In this document: positions 10,384-22,112 of the stretch, piece after piece
Numbering within the stretch: the stretch's first letter is position 1
Layout of the letters: each line of letters begins with the position of its first letter
Assembly: GCF_963678635.1 (NCBI RefSeq)
Contig: NC_087071.1
Location: forward strand, 33,532,141 to 33,596,140
Direction of reading: 5' to 3'
DNA: 64,000 nucleotides
Source of the DNA: Symsagittifera roscoffensis
Taxonomy: Eukaryota > Xenacoelomorpha > Acoela > Convolutidae
The notes under the pieces: generated by a model
Database searches by the model: none
What the model was told of the DNA's origin: nothing
What the model saw: only the letters and a program-made list of their open reading frames with translations
Made by a program: the position numbers and the translations under genes

Positions 10384-10857
10384 CTAAGATGCTGAGCCAA
10401 GAGTTTGCGTAGATGCAAGTTTTTGATTAGAATTTAGATAACGTTTTTTGAACTTTTTCCGAACAAGTCGTTTTCTTGATACGCTTGGTGTTTTTTCTGC
10501 TCCTTTCCTTCGTAAATTATGCTGAACTCCGCAACTAAGCTGGTTGAAGACCTCCCCACATGATGTGACAATACTCGAAAAGAATTTGTGTTTGTACAAA
10601 GTGTAAAGACAACCAATTTCTTGATTTTTGTATTGATATTTGTCTAATCTCTGAAGAATTTGCCTTAGAGATGTTCCAATTAAAAATAAATGAAACTTGC
10701 AATTTCCCAAGGAACAGAAAGAATTATGAGTAGACACGCAATAAACTTGGGTTACTATGTATTTTTCGTTAAAATCGTTGGAAACATAATTAAACAATGA
10801 GTTACTATTATAATCTGAACAAAAACTGGGAAGAGCTTGACACATGGCAGCTGCCAT
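10384..10857 (-). CDS. MAAAM-family protein, intact copy
   Basis: An uninterrupted frame of 157 codons starts MAAAMCQALPSFCSDY in a good context (ATG GCA GCT GCC). Landmarks shared by all copies are IVTQVYCVSTH, FCSLGNCKFH, GTSLRQILQRLDKYQ, CLYTLYKHKFFSSIV, FNQLSCGV and a basic tail RKRLVRKKFKKRYL that could act as a nuclear localisation signal. Six or more Cys are conserved but not in a recognised zinc motif. No family identified. It is transcribed divergently from the MYSRK relic across about 204 bases holding CArG-type boxes and a TGACTCA site. Of the small gene families here it is the only one with several open copies, so it is the best candidate for a working gene. Confidence 0.55.
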   Translation of the reverse strand: MAAAMCQALPSFCSDYNSNSLFNYVSNDFNEKYIVTQVYCVSTHNSFCSLGNCKFHLFLIGTSLRQILQRLDKYQYKNQEIGCLYTLYKHKFFSSIVTSCGEVFNQLSCGVQHNLRRKGAEKTPSVSRKRLVRKKFKKRYLNSNQKLASTQTLGSAS

Positions 10858-11061
10858 TGGGACAATTGATTTTTGCAGAAAATTGTGGAGTTATATAGTA
10901 GTAGTAACGCCTACGCAGCTTCCATATAGGGAAACCCTTCCATATTTGGTACTACTTCCATATATGGAAATCGCGATGACTCATACCGCTTACTTCCATT
11001 TTGATTTAATCTCAAAATCATTTCTCTCATTTCTCCTCATCTGATCAGTTTGTTCTTCAAA
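10858..11061. promoter_or_regulatory. Divergent promoter with three CArG boxes and an AP-1 site, copy 1
   Basis: Three CArG-type decamers, CCATATAGGG (10,922), CCATATTTGG (10,940) and CCATATATGG (10,958), are exactly 18 bp apart; the last two match CC(A/T)6GG perfectly. TGACTCA, the consensus AP-1/bZIP site, follows at 10,977. The segment separates the start codons of MAAAM (reverse) and MYSRK (forward). SRF-type MADS proteins bind such boxes; regulation of both genes by them is inferred. Confidence 0.6.
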
Positions 11062-11577
11062 ATGTACTCGAGAAAAGCTGATAGTTCCAACTATATTGAA
11101 TTTTCAAAAATCAAAAAAGAGTTAGGAGACTTGTTTGGTTCGAAAATACCTACAAGGGGAAAATATACTTGGAACCCTGCTTTCAACTATTAAAAATAAA
11201 TGATTTGGGACAATTTGAAAAGTCTCAACAAGTCTACCTTAGTGAAAAAGAAGGAGAAGCGATATCCGCAATACGGAATACTGTTATTCACGTTGCTGAA
11301 AATCGTGGACTCGTACCTATATATGAAGCCAAATCTGGTTAAGGATCAACTATGGATCAGGAGCTCGACATCTGTAATAGAGTATATGAAATAGCAACAT
11401 ACAACATGAGGAGGGTGTGTGTCACAATCAAGAAGTACAACGTAAACAAGCCACACTGCAAAGGAAAATGAAGACTTGAAGCAAGTTGCATATGTCAACT
11501 ATACTTTGAATGAATTCAAAGAGTTGTCCCAAATATTGGGAGATTTTATGTTTGTTGATAATTGTAAACCTCAGTAA
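11062..11577 (+). pseudogene. MYSRK-family relic, copy 1
   Basis: Starts MYSRKADSSNYIEFS, continues through RGKYTWNPAFNY, and stops at a TAA. The reading then continues one base out of phase through QQVYLSEKEGEAISAIRN, further stops and a deletion near KPHC, to the tail ELSQILGDFMFVDN. Summed, the family would be about 175 residues. No recognised domain; no signal peptide. The frame break after TWNPAF is present in all four copies. It is divergent from MAAAM and shares its promoter. Confidence 0.5.
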
Positions 11578-14500
11578 AGCTTTGTGATCTGTTTTATGTT
11601 TGATAACCGAATTATTATTGGTTCAAAACTAATTTTTCTCTCTGAAGTGTATATTTAAAGGTTTGATATTCGAGGAAAATTCAGACAAAACATACAATTT
11701 ACTCCAAATTGACATAAAACATTAACCAATTGTCAGTTAATTGTCAGGTTACTGCCTAGGAATTTACAGTTAATTTTTTTATCCAATTGCTGTTTTATCT
11801 AAACTTAAGTAAATTTGGTCTTATTTGAACAAATTTACAAACATTAATATAGTTGAAAACCTTATCGATATTTTTTAAATTTTTTTTTGCTTGTTTTCAT
11901 TTTTTCACCATAATTTGGGCTTTTGATTGGCTAGATCACTTTTCTAAAGTATTGAAAATGATTTTATGCTGGATGTTATTGCAAAATACTTGAAAAACGA
12001 TAAAACAATTGGGGTCTTTCAAGTTTCTTTGTTTATTTCAGTAAGAAAAATGATTCTATCAAAAGCGTTTTTCAATGTCTGAAATGGACATTTATCACAT
12101 TTTAAGGCTGAACTTCTACAAAAGTTTAAAAGAGTGGTGGACAGATGACATTGGTGGAGATTGTATTGATTTTAACTTGTATAGAAACACAGAAAGTTCA
12201 ATAATTTTGTTTAAAAGATGGAGAGGAGATTACAAAAAAGAAGAGTACTGCCAGATTTATTAACAATGTTTTTATATAGAAGAGTTAACTCAGATTGAGT
12301 GGTCGATCAGTAAAAAACAAAACAACGGAAGAGCCTATGAAACAAAAAATCTAGACAAGGAACATCAATTCGATTACTGTTTTGAATTTGATACAAATTC
12401 AAAATCCAGATTTGTCAGAATATCTTTTGATCGTTTATCCAATTTTATTAGACTTCCGTTTGTATATACTAAAATATACCAAAAAGAAAGCGATAAAAAC
12501 GTATATTTTGGTAATTTTTTTTCACTGGTTAGAAATAAAACAAATCAATGAAATTTTGATAGAAATTTCAAAATTTGAATTGAGTGTCGAAAAAATAGTA
12601 TAAATCAGACAAAAAATCTCATTTGGGCGTCAAATGTATATGTTAGTTATGTTAGAAAAATTTTCAGTAAAAATGATTGATTGGGAAGATTCATAAACAT
12701 AGCTTTGCTCTGATCTATAAAAAACTTTAAGATCTGTGAATAGTCCATTCTGATTGCTTATTACTAAGAATTTGTTAATTGGCCTGGAAAAAGTAGAGAA
12801 ATGTATGTTTCTGCTAAATTTTGAAAATTTCAAGATAAGGATATACATCATTTACAACTAAAAATTCACTCTAAAACAAAAATGTAGTTTTTAAACATGA
12901 ATATATAGTTATGAGCTTGAGAAAATCAATTAAAGGCTTTTAGCAAAAGGTTTATGGTATGATTTCAGCTTCGGACTATTGAACGTTCGTTGAAACGATA
13001 TATTTTTCCATCTAAAAATCAATTTTCAAGAAAAACTTTGTTCAAATTTGATTAAATTGGTAGATAGTAGATAAAGCAGAAACTGAGAAAATGCTGATTT
13101 GAGATTGAAACTCATATTAAATCGTTAGAAGTTTTGAGATGATTTTACTAAAGTTTAGCTTATAAAGTATATCTTGAGAAAAAGAATCCAACATAAAAAG
13201 TGTCAAAGATTCGTATTTATGTGTAATTCAGTAGAAAAGTTTGTTATCATTTGACATAATAGGTAAGTTTATATGAAAAGTCAGATGATTTGAGGATAAG
13301 TTTTATAAAGTAAACTCAATCAATTTGGAAGTAGATACATGAAACATAAACCAAAAACTTGCTTTCAATATCTACATTTCCTTGCTATATACATTACACA
13401 ATGCTACAAACATACACATTACTACATACAATATACAACACTATATACAAAACATTACTACATTTTTACTGAATAGAGTTTTTTGCTTATTAAAAATTGG
13501 AAAACTATACAATTTTTCCAGTTTGCAACTTGATTTGCTTTGCTAAATCAATTTATTGAGACGCGCTCTTTCAGAAGTTTTTATATTGTAGACATTAGGA
13601 AATAGGTTCCCTTGCGTTTTTCCGGAAATTTTCAGATTAAAACTAATAGAGCTGCTCTTATTTTGTTCTTAAATTGTAAAAAACACCTTTATATTCTCAT
13701 TTTGTACATAAATTTTCGAATGCTTTAACTAGCATCAATTCTTTCTAACTTGGATATTTCTGAGAAAACTTCCGTCAAAAATTAAGAGTAAAAAACGTTT
13801 GTTACTAAATATTTTGCAACAAAGTGATAACTAGTGGTCTGAAAAATTGTATTTTTGCCTAATAGTTTACTATAGCAACTAAACAAGGGAATATTGAAGA
13901 AGACCTTTACAATTTTTATCGAAAAAAAATCCGTCGGTATCAGTTCTAATTTCATCTCTGCCAGCAAATTGCTCGTTCAATTGATACTATTTTTCTACTA
14001 AATTCTCTAGTTCTGACTAAATTTTTTTGCAAAGTGGGTTCAATAGCGATAACAAGCCTTAAGCAGAAGGCAAGAATAACCATAACATCAAAGAACGTTT
14101 CTTCGGAAAATCATGAAAAATTATTATTTTTCCAGGAAAGTGATAGTTATTGATCTGAAAAGTTGTATTTTTGTTTAAATTGTTTACTGTAGCAACTAAA
14201 CAAGGGAACCCTGAGGAAGACATTTATAATTTTTATCAAAAATTATCAGACGAAATCAGTTCTAATTTCATCTCTGCCAGCAAATTGTTCGTTCAATTGA
14301 TGCTATTTTCCTCCTAAATTCTCCAGTTCTGACTAAATATTCTTGCAATGTGTGTTCAATAGCGGAAACATGCATTAAGCAGAAAGAAAAACCTTTAAAC
14401 ATAGAACATTTCTACGGAAAATCATGAAAATTATGTTGCAGAAGCAACAGAGAGAAAATCATCAGTTATGAAGACGATTTTCTTGAATTTGAGCCAAAAC

Positions 14501-15353
14501 CGAAGAAATTTCTAGGAAAAATTTATCCCATTTTTAGTCAACTTTAGCAATTAACTGTTCATTTTTCATCATTGATCTGGAATTCATTTTCATTAAGGTA
14601 AAAAAATGCTCAGAATTGTAATTTTTGTACAAAATTGGGTTTATCATTGAGAAAAAAAAACTGAGGAGGAGTTAAATCAAGGAGTTTTTTGCAGCATGGA
14701 TTATTAAATTTCGTAGAACAATGCATTTAATGTTCTTTTGAATTTGAGATTCCTATTTCAATTCACCCTGAATTGGATTAAAAATCAATTAACCACCAAA
14801 AAAAGGTTAAAAATGGAAAATTTTGGACAGATTCCATTAATTTTTACTTTATTTTCTCAAAAATTACGATTAATTTCACTGTTTTCCCAAAACTAATTTT
14901 GAAGTACGAGAAGTTTTAATATTGATTCAGCTGTTATGAGCTTTCTTGTTAATGTTGAGAGCATTATATAACCACTTTCCAGCTCAAATAATGCTAAAAT
15001 TTTTCGGATTTCAATATTTTGCTTAAAAATTTTGGAAAATCGAAAATTTTAATCACGTTTTTGTATCATTGTCTCAATATGATACCGTTTAAAATACAAT
15101 TGGACTCAATTTCAAACTTCGAAGATTGTTTCAACTAGATCAGAAGCAACGAAAAATTAAGCACATCTTTAAGATTTTGCAAGTTTTCTTCCAAAAACTT
15201 GAATTTTTTGCATTTTTTCTAAAAACCTTGATTTTTTTGGGAAGTTTCGGTAGGTTTCAGCATTTTTTTGTTTTAAATAGAAAGTAAGTTTTTTGAAATG
15301 TTTTTTATAAAAAGTCCAAGTTTTTACCCAAAAACTCTCATCATCGACTTACC
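11520..15353 (+). repeat. Long inverted arm, unit 1 right (forward)
   Basis: Forward counterpart of the arm at 1-3,369, carrying the MYSRK tail and a MENVF relic but lacking the ZF exon, which has been deleted near 12,760. From 12,700 to the end I see no gene: it holds cttccgtcaaaaattaag-type AT-rich sequence with two tandem copies of a roughly 320-bp unit (13,740-14,420), each containing tactgtagcaactaaacaagg and ttctccagttctgacta. It ends near cttaccatgtatcaaa. Confidence 0.65.
11952..12696 (+). pseudogene. MENVF-family relic, copy 5
   Basis: The start codon is lost (TTGAAAATG in place of ATGGAAAAC) and a one-base insertion before the SEMDIYHIL segment breaks the frame. The part from SEMDIYHIL to KEEYCQIY is open and ends at TAA where most copies have CAA. 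Later sequence keeps FDYCFEFDTNSKSRF and NEILIEISKFELSVEKIV followed by TAA. Nonfunctional. Confidence 0.5.
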
Positions 15354-16922
15354 ATGTATCAAAATTTTTTAATCTTTTTTGATATCAACCAATCAGAATT
15401 GAGCATTCCTTCACAAGTAAACTTTGTAGTATTAAGCAATCAGAATGGAGTATTCACAGATTTTGAAGTATTTTATAGATCAGAACAAAGCTATGTTTAT
15501 GAACCTTCCCAATCAATCGTTTTTACTATATATTCATGTTTAAAAACTACATTTTTGTTTTAGAGTGAATTTTTAGTTGTGAATGATGTATATCCTTATC
15601 TTGAAATTTTCAAAATTTAGCAGAAACATACATTTCTCTACTTTTTCCAGGCCAATTAACAAATTCTTAGTAATAAGCAATCAGAATGGACTATTCACAG
15701 ATCTTAAAGTTTTTTATAGATCAGAACAAAGCTATGTTTATGAATCTTCCCAATCAATCATTTTTACTGAAAATTTTTCTAACATAACTAACATATACAT
15801 TTGACGCCCAAATGAGATTTTTTGTCTGATTTATACTTTTTTTCGATACTCAATTCAAAGGTTGAAATTTGAATCAAAATTTCATTGATTTGTTCTATTT
15901 CTAATCAGTGAAAAAAAAAATTACCAAAATGTACGTTTTTATTGTACTATTTTTAGTATTTTGTAGTATATACAAACGGAAGTCTATTAAATTTGGATAA
16001 ACGATCAAAAGATATTCTGACAAATCTGGATTTTGTATTTGTATCAAGTTCAAAACAGTAATCGAAATGATGTTCCTTATCTCCAAAATTTGTTTCATAG
16101 GCTCTTCCGTTGTTTTTGTTTTTTACTGATCGACCACTCAATCTGAGTTAACTCTTCTAAATAAAAACATTGTTAATAAATCTGGCAACACACTTTTTTT
16201 TCGTAATCTCCTCTCCATCTTTTAAACAAAATTATTGATTTTTCTGTGTTTCTATACAAGTTAAAACTAATACAATCTCCATCAACGTCATCTTTCCACC
16301 ACTTTTTTAAATTTTTGTAGTAGTTCAGACTTAAAATTTGATAAAAGTGCATTTCAGATATTGAAAACGCTTTTGATAGAAACATTTTTCTTATTGAAAT
16401 AAAAAAAGAAACTTGAAAAACTCCGATTGTTTTATGATTTTTAAAGTATTTTGTAATAACATCCAGCATAAAAACGTTCTTCATCCTTTAGAAAATTGAT
16501 GTAGCCAATCAAAAGCTCAAATTATGGTGAAAAAAATGGAAAACAACCAAATAACAAAAGAAATTAAAAAAATTTTCATAAGGTTTTCAATTATATTATT
16601 GTTTGTAAGTTTATTCAAATCAGACCAAATTTACTTAAGTTTAGATAAAACAGCAATTGGATAAAAAAATTATCTGCAAATTCCTATGCAGTAACTTGAC
16701 AATTAACAGATGATTGGTTAATATTTTCTGTCAATTTGGAGTAAATTGTATGTTTTGTCTGAATTTTCCTCGGATATCATACCTCTAAATATACACTTCA
16801 GAGAAAAAAAAAGTTTTGAACCAATAATATTTCAATTATCAAACAGAAAAAAGATCACAAAGCTTTACTGAGGTTTATAATTATCAACAAACATAAAATC
16901 TCCCAATATTTGAGACAGTTCT
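15354..16922 (-). repeat. Long inverted arm, unit 2 left (truncated)
   Basis: Reverse-orientation arm starting directly against the right arm of unit 1 near ccatgtatcaaaatttttt. It carries CCAATCAGAA repeats at 15,380-15,440, a short forward-oriented insert of arm sequence at about 15,525-15,650 (matching 12,800-12,890 reversed), the MENVF relic and the MYSRK tail. The ZF exon and outer arm are absent. Confidence 0.55.
15738..16484 (-). pseudogene. MENVF-family relic, copy 6
   Basis: The longest intact N-terminal half in the window: 103 codons from MKNVFMLDVITKYFKNH to CCQIY, including KKWWKDDVDGDCISF and KRWRGDYEKK. It ends at TAA where most copies read CAA. Downstream an extra A in a run of A residues shifts the frame before NGRAYE; the C-terminal half is then readable in another phase. 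The family is unrecognised. Confidence 0.55.
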
Positions 16923-17094
16923 TTGATGAGAAGACTTGCAGAGATGCTACTTTTATTAATTTTTCTTCTTTTGTTACTTATATCGGCAATATTTCTTATT
17001 TTTACAGCAAACAACTTTTGGTCATTTATTTTTGCGATTTCTTTTGTGTATTTTGTTACCTATTTGGAAAACTTAAGTCCTTAAAAGGTAAATC

Positions 17095-17285
17095 GTTGTC
17101 TGATTGGATACAACAACTTGAACAAAAATGAAAAAATTTGTGATTGGAAACGACAATGTATAAAATGGAGCTTTGTTTCCAATTGGACACGAGTTTTCTA
17201 TAGTAATTCCAAAAAAAAGAAACTAAAATCTGATTGGACACGACTACAAAAAAAATAAGGAAAATCCATTCTGATTGGTTAAACC
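17095..17285 (+). promoter_or_regulatory. ATTGG array before MIFSV copy 4
   Basis: Boxes TGATTGGATAC, TGATTGGAAACG, CCAATTGGACACG, TGATTGGACACG and TGATTGGTTAAAC precede the MIFSV gene, with the same order and spacing as in the other cores. The overlapping hydrophobic frame is short here. Confidence 0.4.
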
Positions 17286-17474
17286 CACACATTCCAGTTG
17301 AAGGTACCCCTCTCTCTTTACTAAAAATCATTTTATTTTCAAACTAACTACCGTCAACTACCTCCTCTTTCAGCTCTAAATACATTAATTTCAACTTAAC
17401 CACCATCAGATTTCTCCCTCTCAACTGTTAACCTTGTTTTTACTCAGTATCCTTAACTCAAATTATTTATCAAA

Positions 17475-17916
17475 ATGATCGTCTCAGTACAAAACAACAA
17501 CCTTATGTTCTCGGTGGAATTTTCAGCTGATTTAGTACAAATCCAAGTACGAGAAACAGGTTGTGGAGTTTTTCTGGCACGAATGGACATCCCAATCCAA
17601 GTCTGGCACATGGTGGAAGTGATGCGCAGGGATTTCAACGAACATCATAAGACGCAAGTTCCCATCACAGAGAACCATTTTGCAACCATGCAAATGATGG
17701 AGGAAACTCTAGATATGTGGCTCAACCATTCGACGATTTCCTCTTTCCTTGGGAAGAGGGATCTGTGGACAACCCAATTACCATCAAAGAGGATGAGGGT
17801 ACTCTGAGCCAAGAACTCCAGTCAGCGAACCACCAGTGATGGATGCAAGACCAGCTTTGCGCTTCATTGAGAACTTGCAAAATTCTTCAGCTGCTCGACA
17901 GCTCTTTGATTTGTGA
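17475..17916 (+). pseudogene. MIFSV-family copy 4, best N-terminus
   Basis: The only copy with the first 75 codons open: MIVSVQNNNLMFSVEF, then GVFLARMDIPIQVWHMVEV and NEHHKTQVPITENHFATMQ. A deletion of about 45 bases after MQMMEET shifts the frame, so translation ends after 110 codons although the usual C-terminus (to SAARQLFDL) is still readable downstream. The undamaged family would be about 160 residues, acidic in its C-terminal half, with no recognised domain. The stop overlaps AATAAA. Confidence 0.55.
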
Positions 17917-17939
17917 ATAAATTGGTTATTGTCTAGTGT

Positions 17940-19150
17940 TTTGTAATTTAATTTCTTTGCATCTTTTAAAATTATTTTAAAGAGATAGTAACAAAGAGAT
18001 CATAGAAAAGTTTATTAAGAAATTTCAAAGGAAAAACTTTGTTAAAATTGAAACTAATTATGCATCTGGTGAATACTTTTATAGAATTTTGTTAGAAAGA
18101 TGGCAAAAAAAATTAAACTGCTTTTTACAAACATGTTAAAAACTTTGCATTAATTTTTGCACACCATGCAAAAATTTTCATAATTTTTTCGCATACTTGT
18201 TAAAAAAAGTCAAAGAAAATCTCGCAAGTTAAGAAAAATTTCATTAAATCTTTTCGCATTTTAAAGAAAACTGAAAGAGGATTTTCTTGCACTGTTAATA
18301 ATTAAAGTAAATGAATATGTTTGTTTTAAATTTGATCATAAAGAAATCTCTTTTTTGCATGTATATTGATCAAAAAATTCGGAAAAACATTGTATTAAGA
18401 TAGGGAATAGCACCCAAAGTCATCAATTACGAAAAATTTTTAGCAATAATTTAACAAGTTTTTTACAAAAAAATTTTGCATTTTTTTGCATTTGCATAAG
18501 AAAAAACAAGTTTACATTATTGGATAATTTTTTTGAAAAATCATGAAAAAACTTGCATCGTGCAAAAAATTTTCTTGTTAATTTTGCAATATTTCAAAAA
18601 AATCTTTAAAAATTTTGCAACATGCAAAAATTTTCGTAATTTTTCTTGCATACTTCTTATTAAAACCAAAAATTTTTGCATTTGAAGAAAACTTTCATTA
18701 ATTTTTTTCACATTTTAAACAAAACGGTAACAAGATTTTCTTGCAATGTTAAAAATTAAAGTTTAAGAAAATCTTTGTTTTAAGTTTGATCAGTAAAAAA
18801 TCTGTTTTTGCATATATCTAAATAAAAATCATCAGAAAAACAGTGTATTGAGATACGGAAAAGCACTCGAAGTCATCAGCTTTCATAATTTCTATACAAT
18901 AAGAAAAAAGAAGTTAATTCGGAAAAGGAATTTATTTTTTAAAAAAAATGTATATATTTTAAAATATGAAAAAAGTTGCGTTCTGCGCCACACTTTCTCT
19001 AAAATACGCATATTTGTTATAAAGTGATTAATTTTTTTTGCATCATGTAAAAAAAGTAACATAAATTTATTCGTTATGAAGAAAAAATCAAACTTTGATA
19101 GAAAAATTGACACGCTCACCATTTACAGAACCATAACCATCATTAAAACA
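17940..19150. repeat. AT-rich TTGCA-dense block, copy 2
   Basis: No gene. Matches 9,281-10,380 in order and orientation, with extra sequence at its left end (18,000-18,170) that is shared with 55,850-56,060. Confidence 0.6.
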
Positions 19151-19155
19151 ATCAA

Positions 19156-19621
19156 TTATTTTGAACAAATCAGATTCATATTTCGAACTCTGTCTAAAAA
19201 TGCTGAGCCAAGAGTTTGCGTAGATGCAAGTTTTTGATTGGAATTTAGATAATGTTTTTTGAACTTTTTCTGAACAAGTCGCTTCCTTGATACGCTTGGT
19301 GTTTTTTCTGCTCGTTTCCATCGTAAATTATGCTGAACTCCGCAATTAAGCTGATTGAAGACCATCCCACTTGATGTGACAATACTCGAAAAGAGTCTGT
19401 GTTTGTACAAAGTGTAAAGACAATCAATTTCTTGATACATATATTGATATTTATGAAACTTGCAATTTCCCAAGGAACAGAAAGAATTATGAGTAGACAC
19501 GCAATAAACTTGGGTTACTATGTATTTTTCGTAAAATTCGTTCGAAACAGAAAAAAAACATTGATTTACGATTATAATCTGAATAAAAGCTGGGAAGAGC
19601 TTGACACATAGCAGCTGCCAT
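19156..19621 (-). pseudogene. MAAAM-family relic, copy 2
   Basis: The MAAAM start is present, but one extra T in a T run near 19,555 shifts the frame, and the GTSLRQILQRLDK segment is deleted. From SNEFYEKYIVTQ onward the family frame is open to an extended C-terminus (LDRVRNMNLICSK). Divergent partner of the MYSRK relic at 19,826. Confidence 0.5.
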
Positions 19622-19825
19622 TGGGATAAATGATTTTTGCAGAAAAATGTGCAGTTATATAGTAGCATTTACGCCTAAGCAGCTTCCATATAGAGAAATC
19701 CTTCCATATTTGGTACTACTTCCATATATGGAAATCGCGATGACTCATACCGCTTACTTCCATTTTCAATTAATCTCAAAATCACTTCTCTCATTTCTCC
19801 TCATCTGATCAGTATGTTCTTCAAA
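19622..19825. promoter_or_regulatory. Divergent CArG/AP-1 promoter, copy 2
   Basis: CCATATAGAG (19,686), CCATATTTGG (19,704) and CCATATATGG (19,722) keep the 18-bp spacing, followed by TGACTCA at 19,741. The same layout as at 10,922-10,983 despite scattered substitutions around it. Confidence 0.6.
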
Positions 19826-20364
19826 ATGTACTCGAGAAAAGCTGATAGTTCCAACTATATTGAATTTTCAAAAAATCAAAAAAAGTTGGGAGATTTGTTT
19901 GGTTCCAAAAATCCTACAAGGGGAAAATATACTTGGAACCCTGCTTTCAACTATTAAAAATAAATGATTTGGGACAATTTGATAAATCTCAACAAGTCTA
20001 TCTTAATGAAAAAGAAGGAGAAGCAATATCCGCAATACGGAATACTGTTATTCACGATGCTGAAAATCTTGGACTCGTACCTATATATGAAGCCAAACCT
20101 GGTAAAGAATCAACTATGGATCAGGAGCTCGACATCTGTAATAGAGTATATGAAATAGCAACATACATTATGAGGAGGGTGAGCGTCACAATCAAGAAGT
20201 ACAACGTAAGCAAGCCACCCTAATTTCAGATTCGACTCTTCACTTCAAAAGAAAATCAAGACATGAAGCAAGTTGCATATGTCATATATACTTTGAATGA
20301 AATCAATGAACTGTCCCAAATATTGGGAGATTTTATGTTTGTTGATAATTGTAAGCCTCAGTAA
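19826..20364 (+). pseudogene. MYSRK-family relic, copy 2 (best preserved)
   Basis: MYSRKADSSNYIEFS to TWNPAFNY, then a stop. One base out of phase, a 96-codon frame runs from about 19,933 (KINDLGQFDKSQQVYLNE to IKKYNVSKPP), ended by TAA where sister copies have TAC. The same phase continues through QIRLFTSKEN to ELSQILGDFMFVDNCKPQ and a final TAA. No domain recognised. Confidence 0.5.
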
Positions 20365-20745
20365 AGCTTTGTGATCTGTTTTATGTTTGATAATTGATAT
20401 ATTATTGGTTCAAAACTATTTTTTCTCTCTGAAGTGTATATTTAGAGGCATGATATCCGAGGAAAATTCAGACAAAACATACAATTTACTCCGAATTGAC
20501 ATAAAATATTAACCAATTATCAGTTAATTGTCAAGTTATAGCGTAGGAGTTTATTGATATTTTTTTATCCAATTGCTGTTTTATCTAAATTTAGGTAAAT
20601 TTGGTCTGATTTGAACAAACTTACAAACAATAATATAGTTGAAAACCTTATCAATATTTTTTAAATTTCTTTCATTATTTGGTTGTTTTCAATTTTTTTT
20701 CACCATAGTTTGAGCTTCTGATTGGTTACATCATTTTTCTAAAGG

Positions 20746-21492
20746 ATGGAAAACGTTTTTTTTATGTATGTTATTACAAAATACTTTAAAAATGATAAAA
20801 CAGTTGGAGTTTTTCAAGTTTCTTTGTTTATTTCAGTAAGAAAAAATGTTTCTATCAAAAGCGTTTTCAATGTCTGAAATGGACATTTATCAAATTTTAA
20901 GGCTGAACTACTACAAAAATTTGAAAGAGTGGTAGACAGATGACGTTGATGAGATTGTATTAGTTTTAACTTGTATAGAAACACAGAAAGTTCAATAATT
21001 TTGTTTAAAAGATGGAGAGGAGATTACAAAAAGGAAGAGTACTGCCAGATATATCAACAATGTTCTTATTTAGAAGAGTTAACTCAGATTGAGTGGTCGA
21101 TCAGTAATAAACAAAGCAATAGAAGAGCCTAAGAAACAAAAATTGGAAATGAGGAACATCAATTCGATTAATGTTTTGAATTTGATACAATTACAAAATC
21201 CAGATTTGTCAGAATATCTTTTGATTGTTTATCCAAATTTAATAATTTTCCGTTTGTATATACTACAATATACCAAAAAGAAAACGATAAAAACGTTTAT
21301 TTTGGTAATTTCTTTTTTCACTGGTTAGAAATAGAACAAATCAATGAAATTTTGATAGAAATTTCAAAATTTGAATTGAGTATCGAAAAAATAGTATAAA
21401 TCAGACAAAAAATCTTATTTGGGCGTCAAATGTATATGTTAGTTGTGTTAGAAAAATTTTCAGTAAAAATGATTGATTGGGAAGATTCATAA
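20746..21492 (+). pseudogene. MENVF-family relic, copy 7
   Basis: Starts MENVFFMYVITKYF, frameshifted by an extra A in gtaagaaaaaatg and again by a missing base in the DVDGD region. The C-terminal half is readable as FDTITKSRF, KNVYFGNFFFHWLEIEQ and ISKFELSIEKIV then TAA. The last segment to MIDWEDS is open only after that stop. Confidence 0.5.
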
Positions 21493-21534
21493 ACTTAGCT
21501 TTGTTCTGATACTACAAAGATTATATGTGAAGGA

Positions 21535-21665
21535 ACGCTCAATTCTTATTGGTTGATATAAAAAAAGATAAAAGATTCCTAATAAAAAATGCTCGACTCT
21601 GATTAGTTGATATCAAAAAAGATAAAAATTTCTTTTTAAGAATTGCTCGATTCTGATTGGTTGAT
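21535..21665 (+). promoter_or_regulatory. TGATTGGTTGATA array upstream of ZF copy 2
   Basis: Three tandem units of about 55-60 bp, each with ctcgattctgattggttgata or a variant followed by caaaaaagataaaaa. Reverse complement of the arrays near 1,925 and 53,940. Confidence 0.5.
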
Positions 21666-21884
21666 AGCAAAACTTTTGAAAATTCCCTGGTAAGATTGGA
21701 TGATTTTTTCTACTTAACCAAATAGAATGTTATCCATTCTGATTTCTTTCTTGTTAAAAACAATTGGTTGAGAAATTTGCAGTTTTTTCTTACTTTTATT
21801 CATTTTTTGAGGCTATTCAACACTTCTTATCTAAAATATCGGGACATTCTATATCTCCCATTTATTCTCAAGTTCTTTCGTGAG

Positions 21885-22112
21885 ATGCCGTCACTGGATA
21901 GAAACGAAAAAATTGCAGGTCTTGAATGTGGCAAGGAATACACTCGCTAACCCGCATCAAGGCATCGTAGAACCTGTGGTGCTTTGAAATGTTTGAATTG
22001 TAACTTTTATACTTATAGCAGCGAGGAACTCACTTATCATTTCAAGAAGAAGCATTGTCAACACAATGTTAAATTATGTGCTCAGCAGTCTCCAAACACG
22101 CTTCAAGAAAAG
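21885..22112 (+). pseudogene. Zinc-finger exon relic, copy 2
   Basis: MPSLDRNEKIAGLECGKEYTR, then TAA replaces the TCA Ser codon. After it the first finger continues (ASRHRRTCGALK) and the second finger CLNCNFYTYSSEELTYHF is intact, followed by NVKLCAQQSPNTLQEK and a splice donor (AAAAG/GTAAAT). The first finger has also changed the expected first Cys to Gly. Confidence 0.55.
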
